From: Norana najaformis
Lineage: Eukaryota; Annelida; Clitellata; Crassiclitellata; Hormogastridae
NCBI GenBank assembly: GCA_964023275.1
Contig: OZ029916.1
Coordinates: 46,813,749 to 46,877,748 of the forward strand
Length of the DNA stretch: 64,000 bases
Direction: 5' to 3'
Shown here: positions 12,061 to 23,309 of the stretch, one piece after another
Layout: each line of letters starts with the position of its first letter
How positions within the stretch are numbered: position 1 is the first letter of the stretch
Program-made: the position numbers and the translations under genes
The notes under the pieces: model-generated
Seen by the model: the letters and a program-made list of their open reading frames with translations, nothing else
The model's database searches: none
Told to the model about the DNA's origin: nothing

Positions 12061-12470
12061 TCCGCCTCTCTCAAACAGAAGCAGCCGCTGTTAGCTCAGT
12101 TGCATCGGTGGCTGATCACAGCTGCTGAGCAAAGCGGCTGCTTCAAGCGACGCCGATAAATAAAGAATGCAGAAGACGCAGCCGATGAGAACTCAGCTAC
12201 ACGGCCAGAGATCGGTTCGTGGTTCGTGTTGTGCAGTCGCTCTGGTCTCTGACTTGGAAGTCATCCTCTCACCGAATCTGGACTCAGTTTGAGGAAAAGA
12301 AGGGAGTGGTTTCCAGAGGTTTCTTCCTCAGATTTGTCCCTGAACTTTAAGCCGAATCAGTATCATTCTAACTGAGGAGGAAGACATCTACACATAGAGG
12401 ATCTTCGAGCAAGTGCTGGACTTGACACAAGGAGTTCCAAGGAGTGGCCCGGATTCCACTGGAAGCAGTA

Positions 12471-12830
12471 ATGGCGTCACTGGGCATTGTTGTTCTGCCA
12501 CTTCTTCTCTACGCTGCCACCCTGGTCGACGCCAGGTCTCAGTACCATCTGGAAGAGACGGCGGATAGGAGTGGCGGTGAGTGGAGCAAGCGCCGGCTGC
12601 ACGGAGAGGAAGACTACTACGGGTTCTTGACGGGGGAACAGAAGAGGGCTGGACATCACCCTGTGGAGGATTACATGGAGTTCCTCGTCGGAGACAAGAG
12701 GAAACAGGAAACGAAGCACAACAAAGCGAATTGGGATTCCATCGGCGCTAATGCCAAGAGAACAAACACTAGGTACTCCGTGATATCTGTGCATGTAACT
12801 CTGCATGATTGCAGTAATATTTTATTGTGT

Positions 12831-12924
<94 letters not shown>

Positions 12925-12929
12925 GTTGT

Positions 12930-12985
<56 letters not shown>

Positions 12986-13109
12986 TTATTATTATTATAA
13001 TTATAACAACAACAACAATAATAATAACAATAAAAATAATAATTATTATAATAATAACAACAACAACAATAATAATAATAATGATGATGATGATGATGAT
13101 GATGATGAC

Positions 13110-13159
<50 letters not shown>

Positions 13160-13160
13160 C

Positions 13161-13259
<99 letters not shown>

Positions 13260-15357
13260 ACGACAAACTTACGAAAGACACCTTTTTAATGCGTCCATAT
13301 GACGGTATATCTAGCTCAATGGCGTTCAAACGGTGTTCCGCTCTTCTGCTTCTGCTCCACGAAAGACACCTTTTTAATGCGTCCATATGACGGTATATCT
13401 AACTCAATGGCGTTCAATCGGTGTTCTGCTCTTCTGCTTCTGCTCCACGAAAGACACCTTTTTAATGCGTCCATATGACGGTATATCTAACTCAATGGCG
13501 TTCAATCGGTGTTCTAACTCCGCCACTGCCTTGTTTGGGGGTAGTGCCAGTCCCAAGCCTGGATAAAGGAGGAGGGCGACGGCAACGGCATTTGATGCCA
13601 TAAGCTGTCGTTAAACTGAGGAACTACTAATCGGTGTTCTGCTCTTCTGCTTCTGCTCCACGAAAGACACCTTTTTAATGCGTCCATATGACGGTATATC
13701 TAACTCAATGGCGTTCAATCGGTGTTCTTCTGTCCTGCTTGTGCTCCACGAGATTTTGACGATTTCTAGCCATCCCAGAATGTTGTCATTATCCGAAGAA
13801 TTATTTAATTCCTGAGGAATCACACATACCTCGGATAAAAATAATTGAGGTGTAAACCATTATGGAGATTTAGTGGTGCCAGTATTATGCTTGCTTCTAA
13901 ATCGTCAAAAGATTTTATGAAGCTCAACCAATCACGTCAAACTGGAACATTCTATAAATGCAATAAAATAAGAAACAGGAAAATGGAATAATAAACGTGT
14001 ACAGTAGTGTTATATCTGTTCAAGTCACAACAAGATATTACTTAAATAATGTTTTGTTGATTTCTTCAAGTGCTGAACACTAGGCACACTTTTAAGTGCA
14101 GATGGAAGGGAATTCCATATGGTTGGTCCAGGATATCCCAAAGAAAACTGCTGGGTATTAGCGAGTTAATTCTTATATATGGATAAAACGTGGAATAATA
14201 TAACTGTATTAATATGTTTTCCGGTTAAATATAGGCAATGAAGCTTTAATTTTGATCTGCCTTGAATAGTAGATATCACCAGGCTGCACACTGTAGGCTA
14301 CTGTAGGCCTATAATGACTAGATAAGTAAATTATAGCCCTATTGACTATGAAATCAGATTTTATAGACACAACAGAACACACTTACTAAAACGCTCATAC
14401 AGTATCGTAAATTTCACAGGTGAAATGGACAGTCTGTAGTTATCAATATTTAGCGCATTTGAACTGAAGGTCGTAACCAATATCGTTATTGCTATCTGCG
14501 TGAACCATATCTCCGTTGAAGACTATACGTTGTCCTACCCTCTCCAATAGCATGGCCTATTTTGATGTGATTGATTGAGCTAAAAATAGCTTTATAAAAT
14601 CTTAGATGACTTAGAAGAGAGTAAGATATAAGTAACCACTATATTTTTCAGTTTAAAGTTTAATGGCTTGTTTAATTGTGACTTTACTTATTGTTAGTTA
14701 AGCCAAACTATTTAAAAACAAAACTGTTTTTCATCTAGAACAGTTGTAAGAACGTCAACGGCCAATGCTGCCATATGATGTCATTAAACTTTTGGTTCTA
14801 CTACTAAGAAAGTAAGATTATTACCTAATTACGCGCGTGGGCAGGCTGACCGTTATTCGCAGAAATTCCAGATCAGTTACACGCAGTGAGCGAATGTAAC
14901 AGAAAGGGAGATCGAAAGAGATGTGTAGCAAATAAAAAGAGATAGAGTGGAAGACAGTATATTCAGACAAGAAGGAGACAGACAGATGGAAGTCAATTCA
15001 GACGTACAAATGGACTTATAGGCGTAAAGAGAGACGAACAGATAGACGGATATAAACATAGGGCAACCGGATTCGAAATAGAATGACTTGGTCATTTCAT
15101 TTTTGGCTTAACCGAGTAAAACCACCTTTGTCCAGAATGCTAGAAAAACTTTTGTTTCTAAGTTCAGTTAGTCTTTCCTTGGAATAACTCGTCTCAGTCC
15201 GTTTTCTGAAGAAGGACCTGTGTTGTTCCATGACACGCATCAAATGCAAACTCGTGTACTCACAATATATTAAGTTTCTTTAGGCCATCAACTGCTTCTC
15301 AATGTCAGCGTGTGGTTAGCTTTAAACATCACTGCTTGATTATCTTTAATTACGATT

Positions 15358-15417
<60 letters not shown>

Positions 15418-15592
15418 GTGATGATGATTATTGTTGTCGTTTATGCTAAACATGATCGTGATTATTTTCATTATCATGATCCTGACAATGACGATAACAA
15501 TGATAGCAACAATGAAGACGACGACTGGGATGATGATGATGATATGATGACGACGACGACGATGATGATGATGGTGATGATGATGGTGATGA

Positions 15593-15623
<31 letters not shown>

Positions 15624-15953
15624 GACGACGACAACGACAGCGATGATGACAACGACAATCGGCAGTAACGATAACTTTCTTTGAATGCAAATGGCAGAAA
15701 GAAGAGATCGATCGATGGCATTCGGCAGAAGACGAACCCGGCAAAGACAGGAGGCTCACGAGGGCAAAGCAGTCAACGGCGCCTGGACCCTCGTTCAGCC
15801 CCTGACGGCGTCGAGAGTTGGGAGGACTTCGTTCTCGGCAAGAGGACCTCTGGACGGAACGAGGACCTGGGTTTCGACGACTCCCTCGTCGGAGACAAGA
15901 GAGGCATTTCCGACTACGACTACGCAGAATTTGTCCTTGGCAAACGTCCATGA
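12471..15953 (+). CDS. Putative neuropeptide precursor, two exons, predicted FVL-amide peptides
   Basis: Seen: exon 1 at 12471-12772 and exon 2 at 15698-15953, phase 2 on both sides, joining at an Arg codon (ag|a) to give 185 residues. Residues 1-21 are a signal peptide (MASLGIVVLPLLLYAATLVDA). Dibasic sites then split the protein. RLHGEEDYYGFLTGEQ and AGHHPVEDYMEFLVGD are acidic and Phe-containing. A peptide ending ESWEDFVLG-KR (130-150), one ending DDSLVGD-KR (151-169) and GISDYDYAEFVLG-KR (170-184) follow. The Gly before KR in the two FVLG peptides predicts amidation (...FVL-NH2). The junction itself creates an RKKR site. Inference: a secreted regulatory peptide precursor. I do not recognise the family; similarity to EFLGamide or tachykinin-type peptides is only superficial. 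An upstream in-frame GTG is not a start. The 2.9-kb intron is mostly repeats. Confidence 0.78.
12833..13259 (+). repeat. Trinucleotide complex (AAT)n/(ATT)n/(AAC)n/(ATG)n
   Basis: (AAT)n at about 12833-12874 is directly followed by (ATT)n to 12924, forming a long inverted repeat. AAT/ATT runs with AAC interruptions come next, then about 180 bases of (ATG)n from 13078 to 13259. The array lies in the neuropeptide intron, starting 60 bases after the donor. Poly-Asn, poly-Asp, poly-Ile and poly-His open frames here are artefacts. Confidence 0.95.
13271..13735 (+). repeat. 88-bp tandem repeat interrupted by a short SINE with 12-bp target duplication
   Basis: Units beginning acgaaagacacctttttaat start at 13271, 13359 and 13447 (spacing exactly 88) and again at 13660. 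The extra 125 bases before the fourth copy are a short (ACT)-tailed SINE (about 13516-13628) flanked by aatcggtgttct on both sides. A diverged unit is at 21258-21310. Confidence 0.85.
14030..14170 (-). mobile_element. LINE ORF C-terminal remnant
   Basis: The reverse strand reads QFSLGYPGPTIWNSLPSALK followed by a Lys-rich end, the IWNSLP signature found at the C-terminus of CR1/L2-like LINE proteins. It is short and 5'-truncated, within the neuropeptide intron. The surrounding 13830-15340 is A/T-rich intron with no other feature I can support. Confidence 0.6.
15358..15655 (+). repeat. (ATG)n microsatellite with degenerate flanks
   Basis: A pure (ATG)n run at about 15358-15416, a degenerate GAT/GAC stretch, and ATG/GTG units to 15622. 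The array ends about 40 bases before the second neuropeptide exon (15698). Confidence 0.9.
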
Positions 15954-16119
15954 ACCTCACCGGAAATCCGATTTCCTGATGGACTTGTTCATTTTCGGTC
16001 GCTCTGTTTGACAAAGTTGGAACTACAACAAAACTTCAATTTCAGAAACTCTTTCTGTTTAGTCCAGTGGGCGATTTGTAATGGAGGAAAAGGAACTTCG
16101 ACTAACATTTATTCTAATC

Positions 16120-16500
16120 TATTTTAATCTAATATAATGACTTCTGTAGCGCCGTTATCATAATGCCCAAGGCATCAGTCGATGGTCGCTTCAAGTCGAA
16201 ATTGCAGTCAAAACTCATAAACCGTTGAAGAACCCCTAACATTTGTTCAAACTACTTCACACGAAAAAAACATTTGCCCCATGCACATCGCTCTTGTTCA
16301 AAGGACTCCCTACTGGTTGATACTACCTGCTATGAAAATACATTTGCCCAACACACATCGGTCTTGTTAAAAGGATTTCCCACTGGTTGAGACTACCTGC
16401 TAACGAAAACACATTTTCCCGACACATTTCGTTCCAGTCCACCGCTGTATCAAACTGTCTCCCAGTGAAAATACCTTTACCCATACATATCACATCTGCT
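16120..16500 (+). repeat. SINE-like copy followed by about 75-bp imperfect tandem repeat
   Basis: 16125-16235 carries gacttctgtagcgccgttat...ggcatcagtcgatggtcgcttcaag, a family also seen near 19250, 31336, 36950(-), 45570, 48750(-), 54040 and 56800(-). From 16246 units such as catttgcccaacacacatcg...actggttgagactacctgct repeat about four times with decay. Confidence 0.7.
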
Positions 16501-16647
16501 TATAGTTCTGTTTCCCACTGGTTCAGACTAATTCCCAGAGAAGACCAAAATGCCCCATACATTTATCTCTTACCCTCAGCCTTTCATTCATAACTGTCAG
16601 TCAAAAATTGCACCCCACAGCTTCTACAGCGGTGCAAGAATGCAATA

Positions 16648-16965
16648 TTGGCCTGATTAGCTACACTGGTTAACGCGCACCTCAAGGCGTCTTTGAGCGT
16701 GAGGGTGCCGGTTCGCGTCCCGGTCGTGGCTTATTTGAATCTCGGGCGAGCACGGTCCGCACACGGGGACCTGAAATGACGTGCCGCCCATTCAAACGGG
16801 CAGCGGTGGTGAAGGATACCGCCCAATAAATTCATTGAAAAATTAGCAGGGTCAAGGCCACGGTCCGAACAAGGGGACCTTAAATGGTGTGGCGTCCATT
16901 CAAACGGGCACCGGTGGTGAACGATACCGCCCAATAAATTCATTGAAAAATGAGCAGGGTCGATG
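16648..16965 (+). repeat. tRNA-derived SINE with duplicated 108-bp body
   Basis: The head has an A-box-like ttagctacactggtta and a B box (ggttcgcgtcc) ending at about 16733, but its 5' and 3' ends do not pair as an acceptor stem, so it is not a tRNA gene. The body cacggtccg...cccaataaattcattgaaaaat occurs twice in tandem (starting 16751 and 16859). A reverse copy of the body is at about 53085-53180. Confidence 0.75.
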
Positions 16966-17489
16966 CTATACGGTCGCTATAGAGAAACGTGTACATTTGC
17001 ATTTAACCCGAGCATACTCTATCGCAAGCAATATTCCCATAGCACCTCTGTACATGTAGCTCATCTAAGAGACAATTAGTTATGTCGGACGCATTGTTGA
17101 AACGTATATGTCGAATTGAATTAAATAAATTAATCGATTTATGCGATAAACGTAAATTACTGCATTCAGTGTTTAGTTCTTGTTTGGTGGGGGTCTCCTT
17201 AGAGCATCTTAATTTGTTATAATTTCTAGTTTTTATCTTTTTAATTTTAAATAGGTCTAAAAGAATAGTCTATATTCCGTTGCAGTTTTAAAACTTATCT
17301 GGTCGAATTTAATCTGTTCTTATCTTGCCTTTGTCTTTTCTTTTGTTTTGCTGTACTATGCTATGTTTTCTTTCCTTTTCTTTTCTTATCCTATCTTTAT
17401 CTTATCTTATTCCATCCTATCCTAGTCCATCTTACCTTATCTTTTCTTGCCTAACCTAAGCTGACCTTCCTTATCTTGTCTTGACTTGT

Positions 17490-18095
17490 CTTGTCTCGTC
17501 TCGTCTCGTCATGTCATATCATATCATGTCAATCTTATCATATCTTATCTCATCTTATCTCATCCTATCTTATCTCACTTATGAAACGTTAATTAAGCTA
17601 ACGGATTCTAATCAAACTTCTATGGCGCATCAAAACATTCATGTTGCGCCTTTTAAATACGAAATTCGTTGCCAGACCGTTAAAGCTGCAACGAAAGGCT
17701 GTTCTGTTGTTGAGTTGTTGTTATCGTGCAAGCGCTTCAGCCAAAAGACCTGGAGAAGCCACAGGACAACGGATGCCATAGTAAGACATCGTCTGATCCC
17801 AGGGTTTTCCTAGATATAAAAACCACGCCATAAAAATCAAATTCTTCTGCATGTTCCAGTCCGCCTGTATGTGTCAATTTATGTCTGTCTGTGTGTCTGT
17901 CTGTGTGTCTGTCTGTGTGTCTGTCTGTGTTACTGTGTTCTGTCTGTGTGTCTGTGTGTCTGTCTGTGTCTGTGTGTATTCTGTCTGTGTGTGTCTGTGT
18001 GTCTGTGTGTGTCTGTCTGTCTGTATTCTGTCTGTGTGTCTGTGTGTTTGGGTGTCTGTGTGTCTGTGTGTGTCCGTCTGTCTGTCTGTCTCTGT
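17490..18095 (+). repeat. (ATCTT)n-type tract and (TGTC)n microsatellite
   Basis: 17490-17580 is a degenerate tatcttatctcatc pentanucleotide-like tract, and 17880-18095 is (TGTC/TGTG)n. Between them (17585-17870) is unremarkable A/T-rich sequence. Confidence 0.85.
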
Positions 18096-18484
18096 TTCCA
18101 TGAACACGGAGCTGCTGACGCAGATGACGTGAAACTGGACGCAGTTGCTTAACGTGTCGGTAATGGCTTCTAATTCATTTAGCGCCATCATCTCAAAGAG
18201 ACATGGGACGGTTGATCTCAGAATACATTAGCACAACATCAGTCATTATACAACGCAACACGCCAGCATAAATACACATTTAAGGATGTAGGCTACACTG
18301 GAAGAGATAGACAGACTGACAGACGAACATACAGACATACAGACAGACACACACAGACAGGCACACAGACAGACACAGACTAAAAACAGGTGCACAAGTT
18401 TTACGACTCATGTGAATTATAGATGTGTTTTGCTACAACGTTATTAGATGAATGTAAAGTTGAAACATGTGGATAGCTTACAAC

Positions 18485-18723
18485 AGTAGTAGTAGTAGTA
18501 GTAGTGGTAGTAGTAGTAATAGCAGTGTTAATATGAGTTGTTGTAGTGGTAGTACTAGTACTAGTAGTAGTTTAGGCCCACTTGAAAAGGAGTTAGTTGT
18601 CTTACATACGCTTAATGCTAGTGAGTAATTTCAATTAGAAGAGAGACAGAATGGAAAGGTGTTTGCCTATAAGTGTCGACAAAAAGAATTATTATTATTA
18701 TTTATTATTATTATTACTATTAC

Positions 18724-18755
<32 letters not shown>

Positions 18756-18757
18756 GA
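18485..18757 (+). repeat. (AGT)n and (ATT)n trinucleotide runs
   Basis: An AGT run with substitutions at 18485-18575 and an ATT run at about 18688-18757, separated by about 110 bases of ordinary sequence. Confidence 0.85.
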
Positions 18758-19502
18758 AAAATGTTTTTGAATTTGAACATTCTAAAAATAGATTATGTAA
18801 ATAAATTTCAAATTTTGGAATGTATGTAACGATACGAACATTGCTTTTTTGACGGCTATTTATTCGATTTTCTCAATTCAATACCTATTCTACTAAATCG
18901 CAAATAACTTACTGTACTTAGAAGAATTGCGCGAACATTTTAACATCAAATTGGACCGTCAATTAGTTTTTAAGCTTAGTTCTTTGCTTAGGATGTCACA
19001 AGCATGACACGTTTTGTTTTCTTTTAGTTAAGATATTTCCTTTAATTAAAAATATAAGAAACATTCCCTGGTGTTTCTATCGTCATCTCTATGGTTTCTT
19101 AACAGGCGGCTGTAATTAAGCGGGACTCTGGTTCCTAATTGGCGGCGTTTGTACTCGAATAAGCTGTTTACTTCATGCTAAACTTATATCTTTGTTATTT
19201 TCTTTTTTCTTTTTTAGATCAATAAACAGAGATGACTGAATCTATTGAATCTTATAGCATTGACTTTATCAGAATGCCGAAGGCGTTAATCAATGGTGGC
19301 TTCTAGGGAAATCATAATCCATTGGAGAAGTCATGTTGAAATCCGTTCGCTTCAAATATGCGTTCGAATGACCATACCATCTAGGTAAGGCGAAGTCGTC
19401 GTCAACGATTCTCAAGATGTATTTTAATGGAGCACAATGAATGCTCTCTTTAGACACCTTAAACTGCTTTGAAATAACCGTAGATAACTACCAGATATGC
19501 TT

Positions 19503-20130
19503 AATATGCCAATAAACTCCGCCACTGCCTTGTTTGGGGGTAGTGCCAGTCCCAAGCCTGGATAAAGGAGGAGGGCGACGGCAACGGCCTTTGATGCCAT
19601 AAGCTGTCGTTAAACTGCGGAACTGAATATGCCAATAACTCCACCACTGCCTTGTTTGGGCGTAGTGCCAGTCCCAAGCCTGGATGAAGGAGGAGGGCGA
19701 CATCAACGGCCTTTGATGCCATAAGCTGTCGTTAAACTGCGGAACTACGGAACTACTACTACTACTAATATGCCAGTGCCACTACTGCTTTTAGTCGGGT
19801 GGTGCCAGACCCAAGCCTGGATAAAAGAGGAGGGCGACGTCAACGGCCAATGATGTCATAGGATGTCGTTAACTGTGGAGCTACTACTACTAATATGCAG
19901 TTAACTCCGCCACTGCTCTGTTTGTGGGTAGTGCCAGTCCCAAGCCTGGATGAAGGAGGAGGGCGACATCAACGGCCTTTGATGCCATAAGATGTCGTTA
20001 AACATTGAAACTACTACTACTTAATAATAATATAACTCGGCCACTGCCTTTTTCGGATGGTGCCAGTCCGAAGGCTTGATAAAGGAAGAGGGCAACGCTA
20101 ATCATATGTATGATACAGCGTCATTAAATG
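19503..20130 (+). repeat. Cluster of five short (ACT)-tailed SINEs inserted at one target
   Basis: Copies of about 115 bases begin near 19515, 19639, 19776, 19905 and 20036. Each runs from ctccgccactgcc through gtgccagtcccaagcctgga and gatgccataag to a (ACT)n tail. The first four are preceded by aatatgcca or aatatgcag (19503, 19626, 19767, 19892), so one target sequence is the spacer each time. Another copy is at 21058-21176 and one in the neuropeptide intron at 13516. A diverged copy may lie at 20215-20370. Confidence 0.85.
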
Positions 20131-21809
20131 ATACTACCAGAACAATCTCTTACACACCTCTTTTAAGTTTATAATTCGCTGTATAAATTCCGCCGCGTCA
20201 ACGTCTATTTTAACTTTATTCTGTCAACGTCAACGGCCGTGGCGGCCACAAGCAAACCACAACTACAACCTTTCACTACCTGTAGTGGGGTGTTGTCAGT
20301 CAGGAGCCTAGATGAAGGAAGATAGCGACGCTAATCATCTTCGCACTGACACCCCGTGGTTAAACTATCGACCTTTCCTGCGTGCACTGACAAAGTCAGT
20401 TAGGTCGACGTCAATGGCTCTAGCAGCCAGAAATATGTTGTTCAGCAACGGATGCTACCAATAATCGTAGAATTGATGAACTTTGTCTCTTAGTTTGTGA
20501 ATGTTGACACCATGGGTTAAAGCGTGAGAGTTTGAAAATCTGTTGTTCAAATAGAAATTACTCCTTCTTCAAAGTTTTGTTATCTAAATAGAGCAGTAAT
20601 CATAGGATTTTATTTGCCCAAGCGCTGTTAGGCATACAGGTTAAGTTTTTATATGTAGCGCCTGCTTATAGTTCTGTTTAGCTCATAATATCCAGTATAT
20701 GCAGGCCTACATATATATGTATGTATATACTGTATAGCGAAATGTATAGAGATGTGTCTGCAGTGTGATGTAGTATGAGCCAGTGAGGGAAAACCAGGCA
20801 TGGGCATAATATATGGGGAATGTAACTTCGGTGTAATGTAACTTCTTTCTTCCGTTAGTTAGCATGTACCAGCGTAGAGAATGACCCATGACTCATGACC
20901 AAGAACGAAATTTATTTGGGAAGTTAATCTTCGATGGGGCACAGCCCTAAACAGTGCGGAGTAATTTCCCCTATCCACCCTAAAAAGGGCACCCCATGGC
21001 TGGCTTAATACCAGAGTATTGTAGACCTTTTTCCATTATTTCGTTAACTGAGGAGTCATAACTCCGCCACTGCCGTACTTGGGTAGTGCCAGTCCCAAGA
21101 CTGAATAAAGGAGGAGGGCGACGTTAACGGCCATTGATGAAATAATATGTCGTTAAACATTGGAAACTACTACCATCAGTAGATTACGCTCATACGTGCT
21201 TTCGTTAGGGTAATGTAAGGTTGACGAGGTGTCACTGAACGCGGAATAATAATACGACAAACTTACGAAAGACACCTTTATATCGAGTCGCTCTGACAGT
21301 ATATATAATTCAATAGCCTTCATTGGGTAGGTGTGGAGACAATCGCATGGATTGTAACGGCCTTTGATGCCATAAGATGACACTGGAATTACTACTACTA
21401 CTTTCGTGTGTAGCTAGAGCTCTTGTATTTGATGTTTTAATGTGCGTTTTGGGAGGTTCTAAAGGCGTTAAACAAACTTTCAGACATATACATGCATATA
21501 ATTTATTTTGTGGCTTCATGCAGAGAGAGGCAGGTGTTACTACACTCGGACAATTTGTTTTGCGCCAGCTACGCCTATGAATAATTTCTGAACTTCGACG
21601 TTCAACACGACGAACACCTACCAAAACAACTGTCGCGGTGACCCGTCGGATGGACAACTGCATTGGATACAGTCATACCTTATATAATTATTTAACGCGT
21701 TAGATGACCTGTACTCCTTTAGTGTAACGTATTTAAGCTAACTGCGCTTCTGAGTAGAAATTTTAAATGGTTTGAATGAAAACAATGTCTGGATGTCTGG
21801 ATAGATGTC

Positions 21810-22470
21810 TAGACGGATGGATGGATGGATGTATGGGTGGATGGATGGATGGGTGGATGGGTGGATGGATGGATGGGTGGGTGGATGGATGGATGGGTGG
21901 ATTGATGGATGGGTGGGTGGGTGGATGGATGGGTGGATGGATGGGTGGGTGGGTAGATGGATGGGTGGATGGATGGGTGGGTGGGTGGGTGGGTGGATGG
22001 GTGGATGGGTGGATGAATGGATGGATGGATGGGTGGGTGGATGGATGGGTGGATGGATGGATGGATGGGTGGGTGGGTGGGTGGATGGATGGGTGAATGG
22101 ATGGATGGATGGATGGGTGGGTGGGTGGGTGGATGGGTGGGTGGATGGATGGGTGGATGGATGGATGGATGGATGGGTGGGTGGATGGATGGATGGGTGG
22201 ATGGATGGGTGGGTGGATGGATGGATGGATGAGTGGGTGGGTGGATGGATGGATGGATGGATGGATGGGTGGATGGATGGATGGATGGGTGGGTGGATGG
22301 ATGGATGGATGGGTGGGTGGATGGATGGATGGATGGATGAGTGGGTGGATGGATGGGTGGGTGGATGGATGGATGGGTGGATGGATGGGTGGATGGATGG
22401 ATGGGTGGATGGATGGATGGGTGGGTGGGTGGGTGGATGGATGAATGGATGGACGGACGGATGGATGAAC
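21810..22470 (+). repeat. 660-bp (GGAT/GGGT)n tetranucleotide array
   Basis: Nearly uninterrupted GGAT and GGGT units. The strand is G-rich and lacks C. It gives open frames in all three forward frames and two reverse frames, none of which is a gene. Runs of gggtgggtgggt (for example about 21980 and 22425) fit G-quadruplex spacing. Confidence 0.97.
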
Positions 22471-22659
22471 AAACAAATGACTAAATGAACGACTTAATTA
22501 AAGGAACGAATGGGTGAATCAGTACACAAACACTTGATCGTTTCGCGAAAGTTGTTGATCAGGGCGATGTGCGAACCGAGGTTGCTTGTTTATTAGTTAA
22601 TAAATAAATTTATTATTGAATTAACGAATTAACTAATAAACGAATAAATTGATCAATGA

Positions 22660-23000
22660 ATTAATTGGTGAACTGCGACAGTTATCTGATCCATCATGTA
22701 AAATCACCATCACGTCACCCCTTTCAATCTCTGCGCAGGTCTTTCACTCAAAACTGAAAATTCTTCTCTTCCGCAGATGCTATCCTGATTCCTCTTCTTC
22801 TCTGATCTATCCCGCAGATGCAATTCCAGAACACCACCCACCGTAGCCCTCAGACTGTCTGCCTGACTCTTGGATCTCGACCTCGAACCGAATCTTGCCT
22901 ATCGATTTTGTTTTGACTAAGCGCCTGTGAATAAGTTGGTTCCCACGACTTAGCTATCGTTGGGCGCTGCAGAAATCTCGAGATTACGATTATGATTACG
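22660..23000 (+). mobile_element. LINE 3' end, sense orientation, ending in GATTAC-type tail
   Basis: Reads ISAQVFHSKLKILLFRRCYP (a LINE ORF2 end) then the dispersed tail (gaccgaatcttgcctatcgattttgttttgac...ttagctatcgttgggcgc) and finishes in gagattacgattatgattacg. This copy shows that the common tail family is the 3' end of a LINE. Confidence 0.75.
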
Positions 23001-23309
23001 ATCATTTTACAAAAACGTTGTCTTGATTCTTATTCCACCCAGTGCAGTTTACTGTTTCCATCACCGAAGGTGGTGTCGCTAGGTCCAGGCGACCCTTCAT
23101 CACCTAGGCAACTGCATCCAACATCCGGTCAATTATCTGCCACGGCTTTTTACGCCGTTCCCACGAGTTCCAGCGAACGATCCACTAAAATTCTGTTCGT
23201 CTGATGGATGGAATTTGCGAGCACTACATTGTCGCGCACTGATCTGCCTGCGAAGGGCTCGCGTCGAACGATGTGCCACAGGTCACGTGATTCTGTTCGG
23301 CCTCTGGAA

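Larger units (their letters stand above)
6906..12470. other. Intergenic region between SLC34 and the neuropeptide gene
   Basis: No convincing coding exon was found. The first few hundred bases are presumably SLC34 3' UTR; a LINE-type terminus (gctatataaatt) lies just after the stop at about 6926. The rest holds the RTE remnant at 7582-7944, TTA/TTG and C/T-rich arrays at 9.1-10.6 kb and 11.5-12.1 kb, and A/T-rich sequence at 8.4-8.8 kb and 10.7-11.1 kb with short gttagtta-type repeats. 12200-12470 is unique-looking and is probably the peptide gene's 5' UTR and promoter, although I see no decisive core promoter. Confidence 0.5.

Noticed and set aside
12769..13386. Long open frames of poly-His, poly-Asn, poly-Asp, poly-Met and poly-Ile on both strands
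   Set aside because: They are translations of trinucleotide microsatellites inside the neuropeptide intron; one only looks joined to the peptide exon because no stop occurs in the array.
16648..16735. Functional tRNA gene
   Set aside because: A and B boxes are present but the acceptor-stem arms do not pair and a SINE body follows; the same holds for the tRNA-like heads at 23310, 33135, 36680, 57560 and 60890.
21738..22488. Overlapping frames of over 200 codons (IHPSIHP-type and [12 protein letters not shown])
   Set aside because: Tetranucleotide repeats without stops stay open in several frames; no non-repeat domain or splice context exists.
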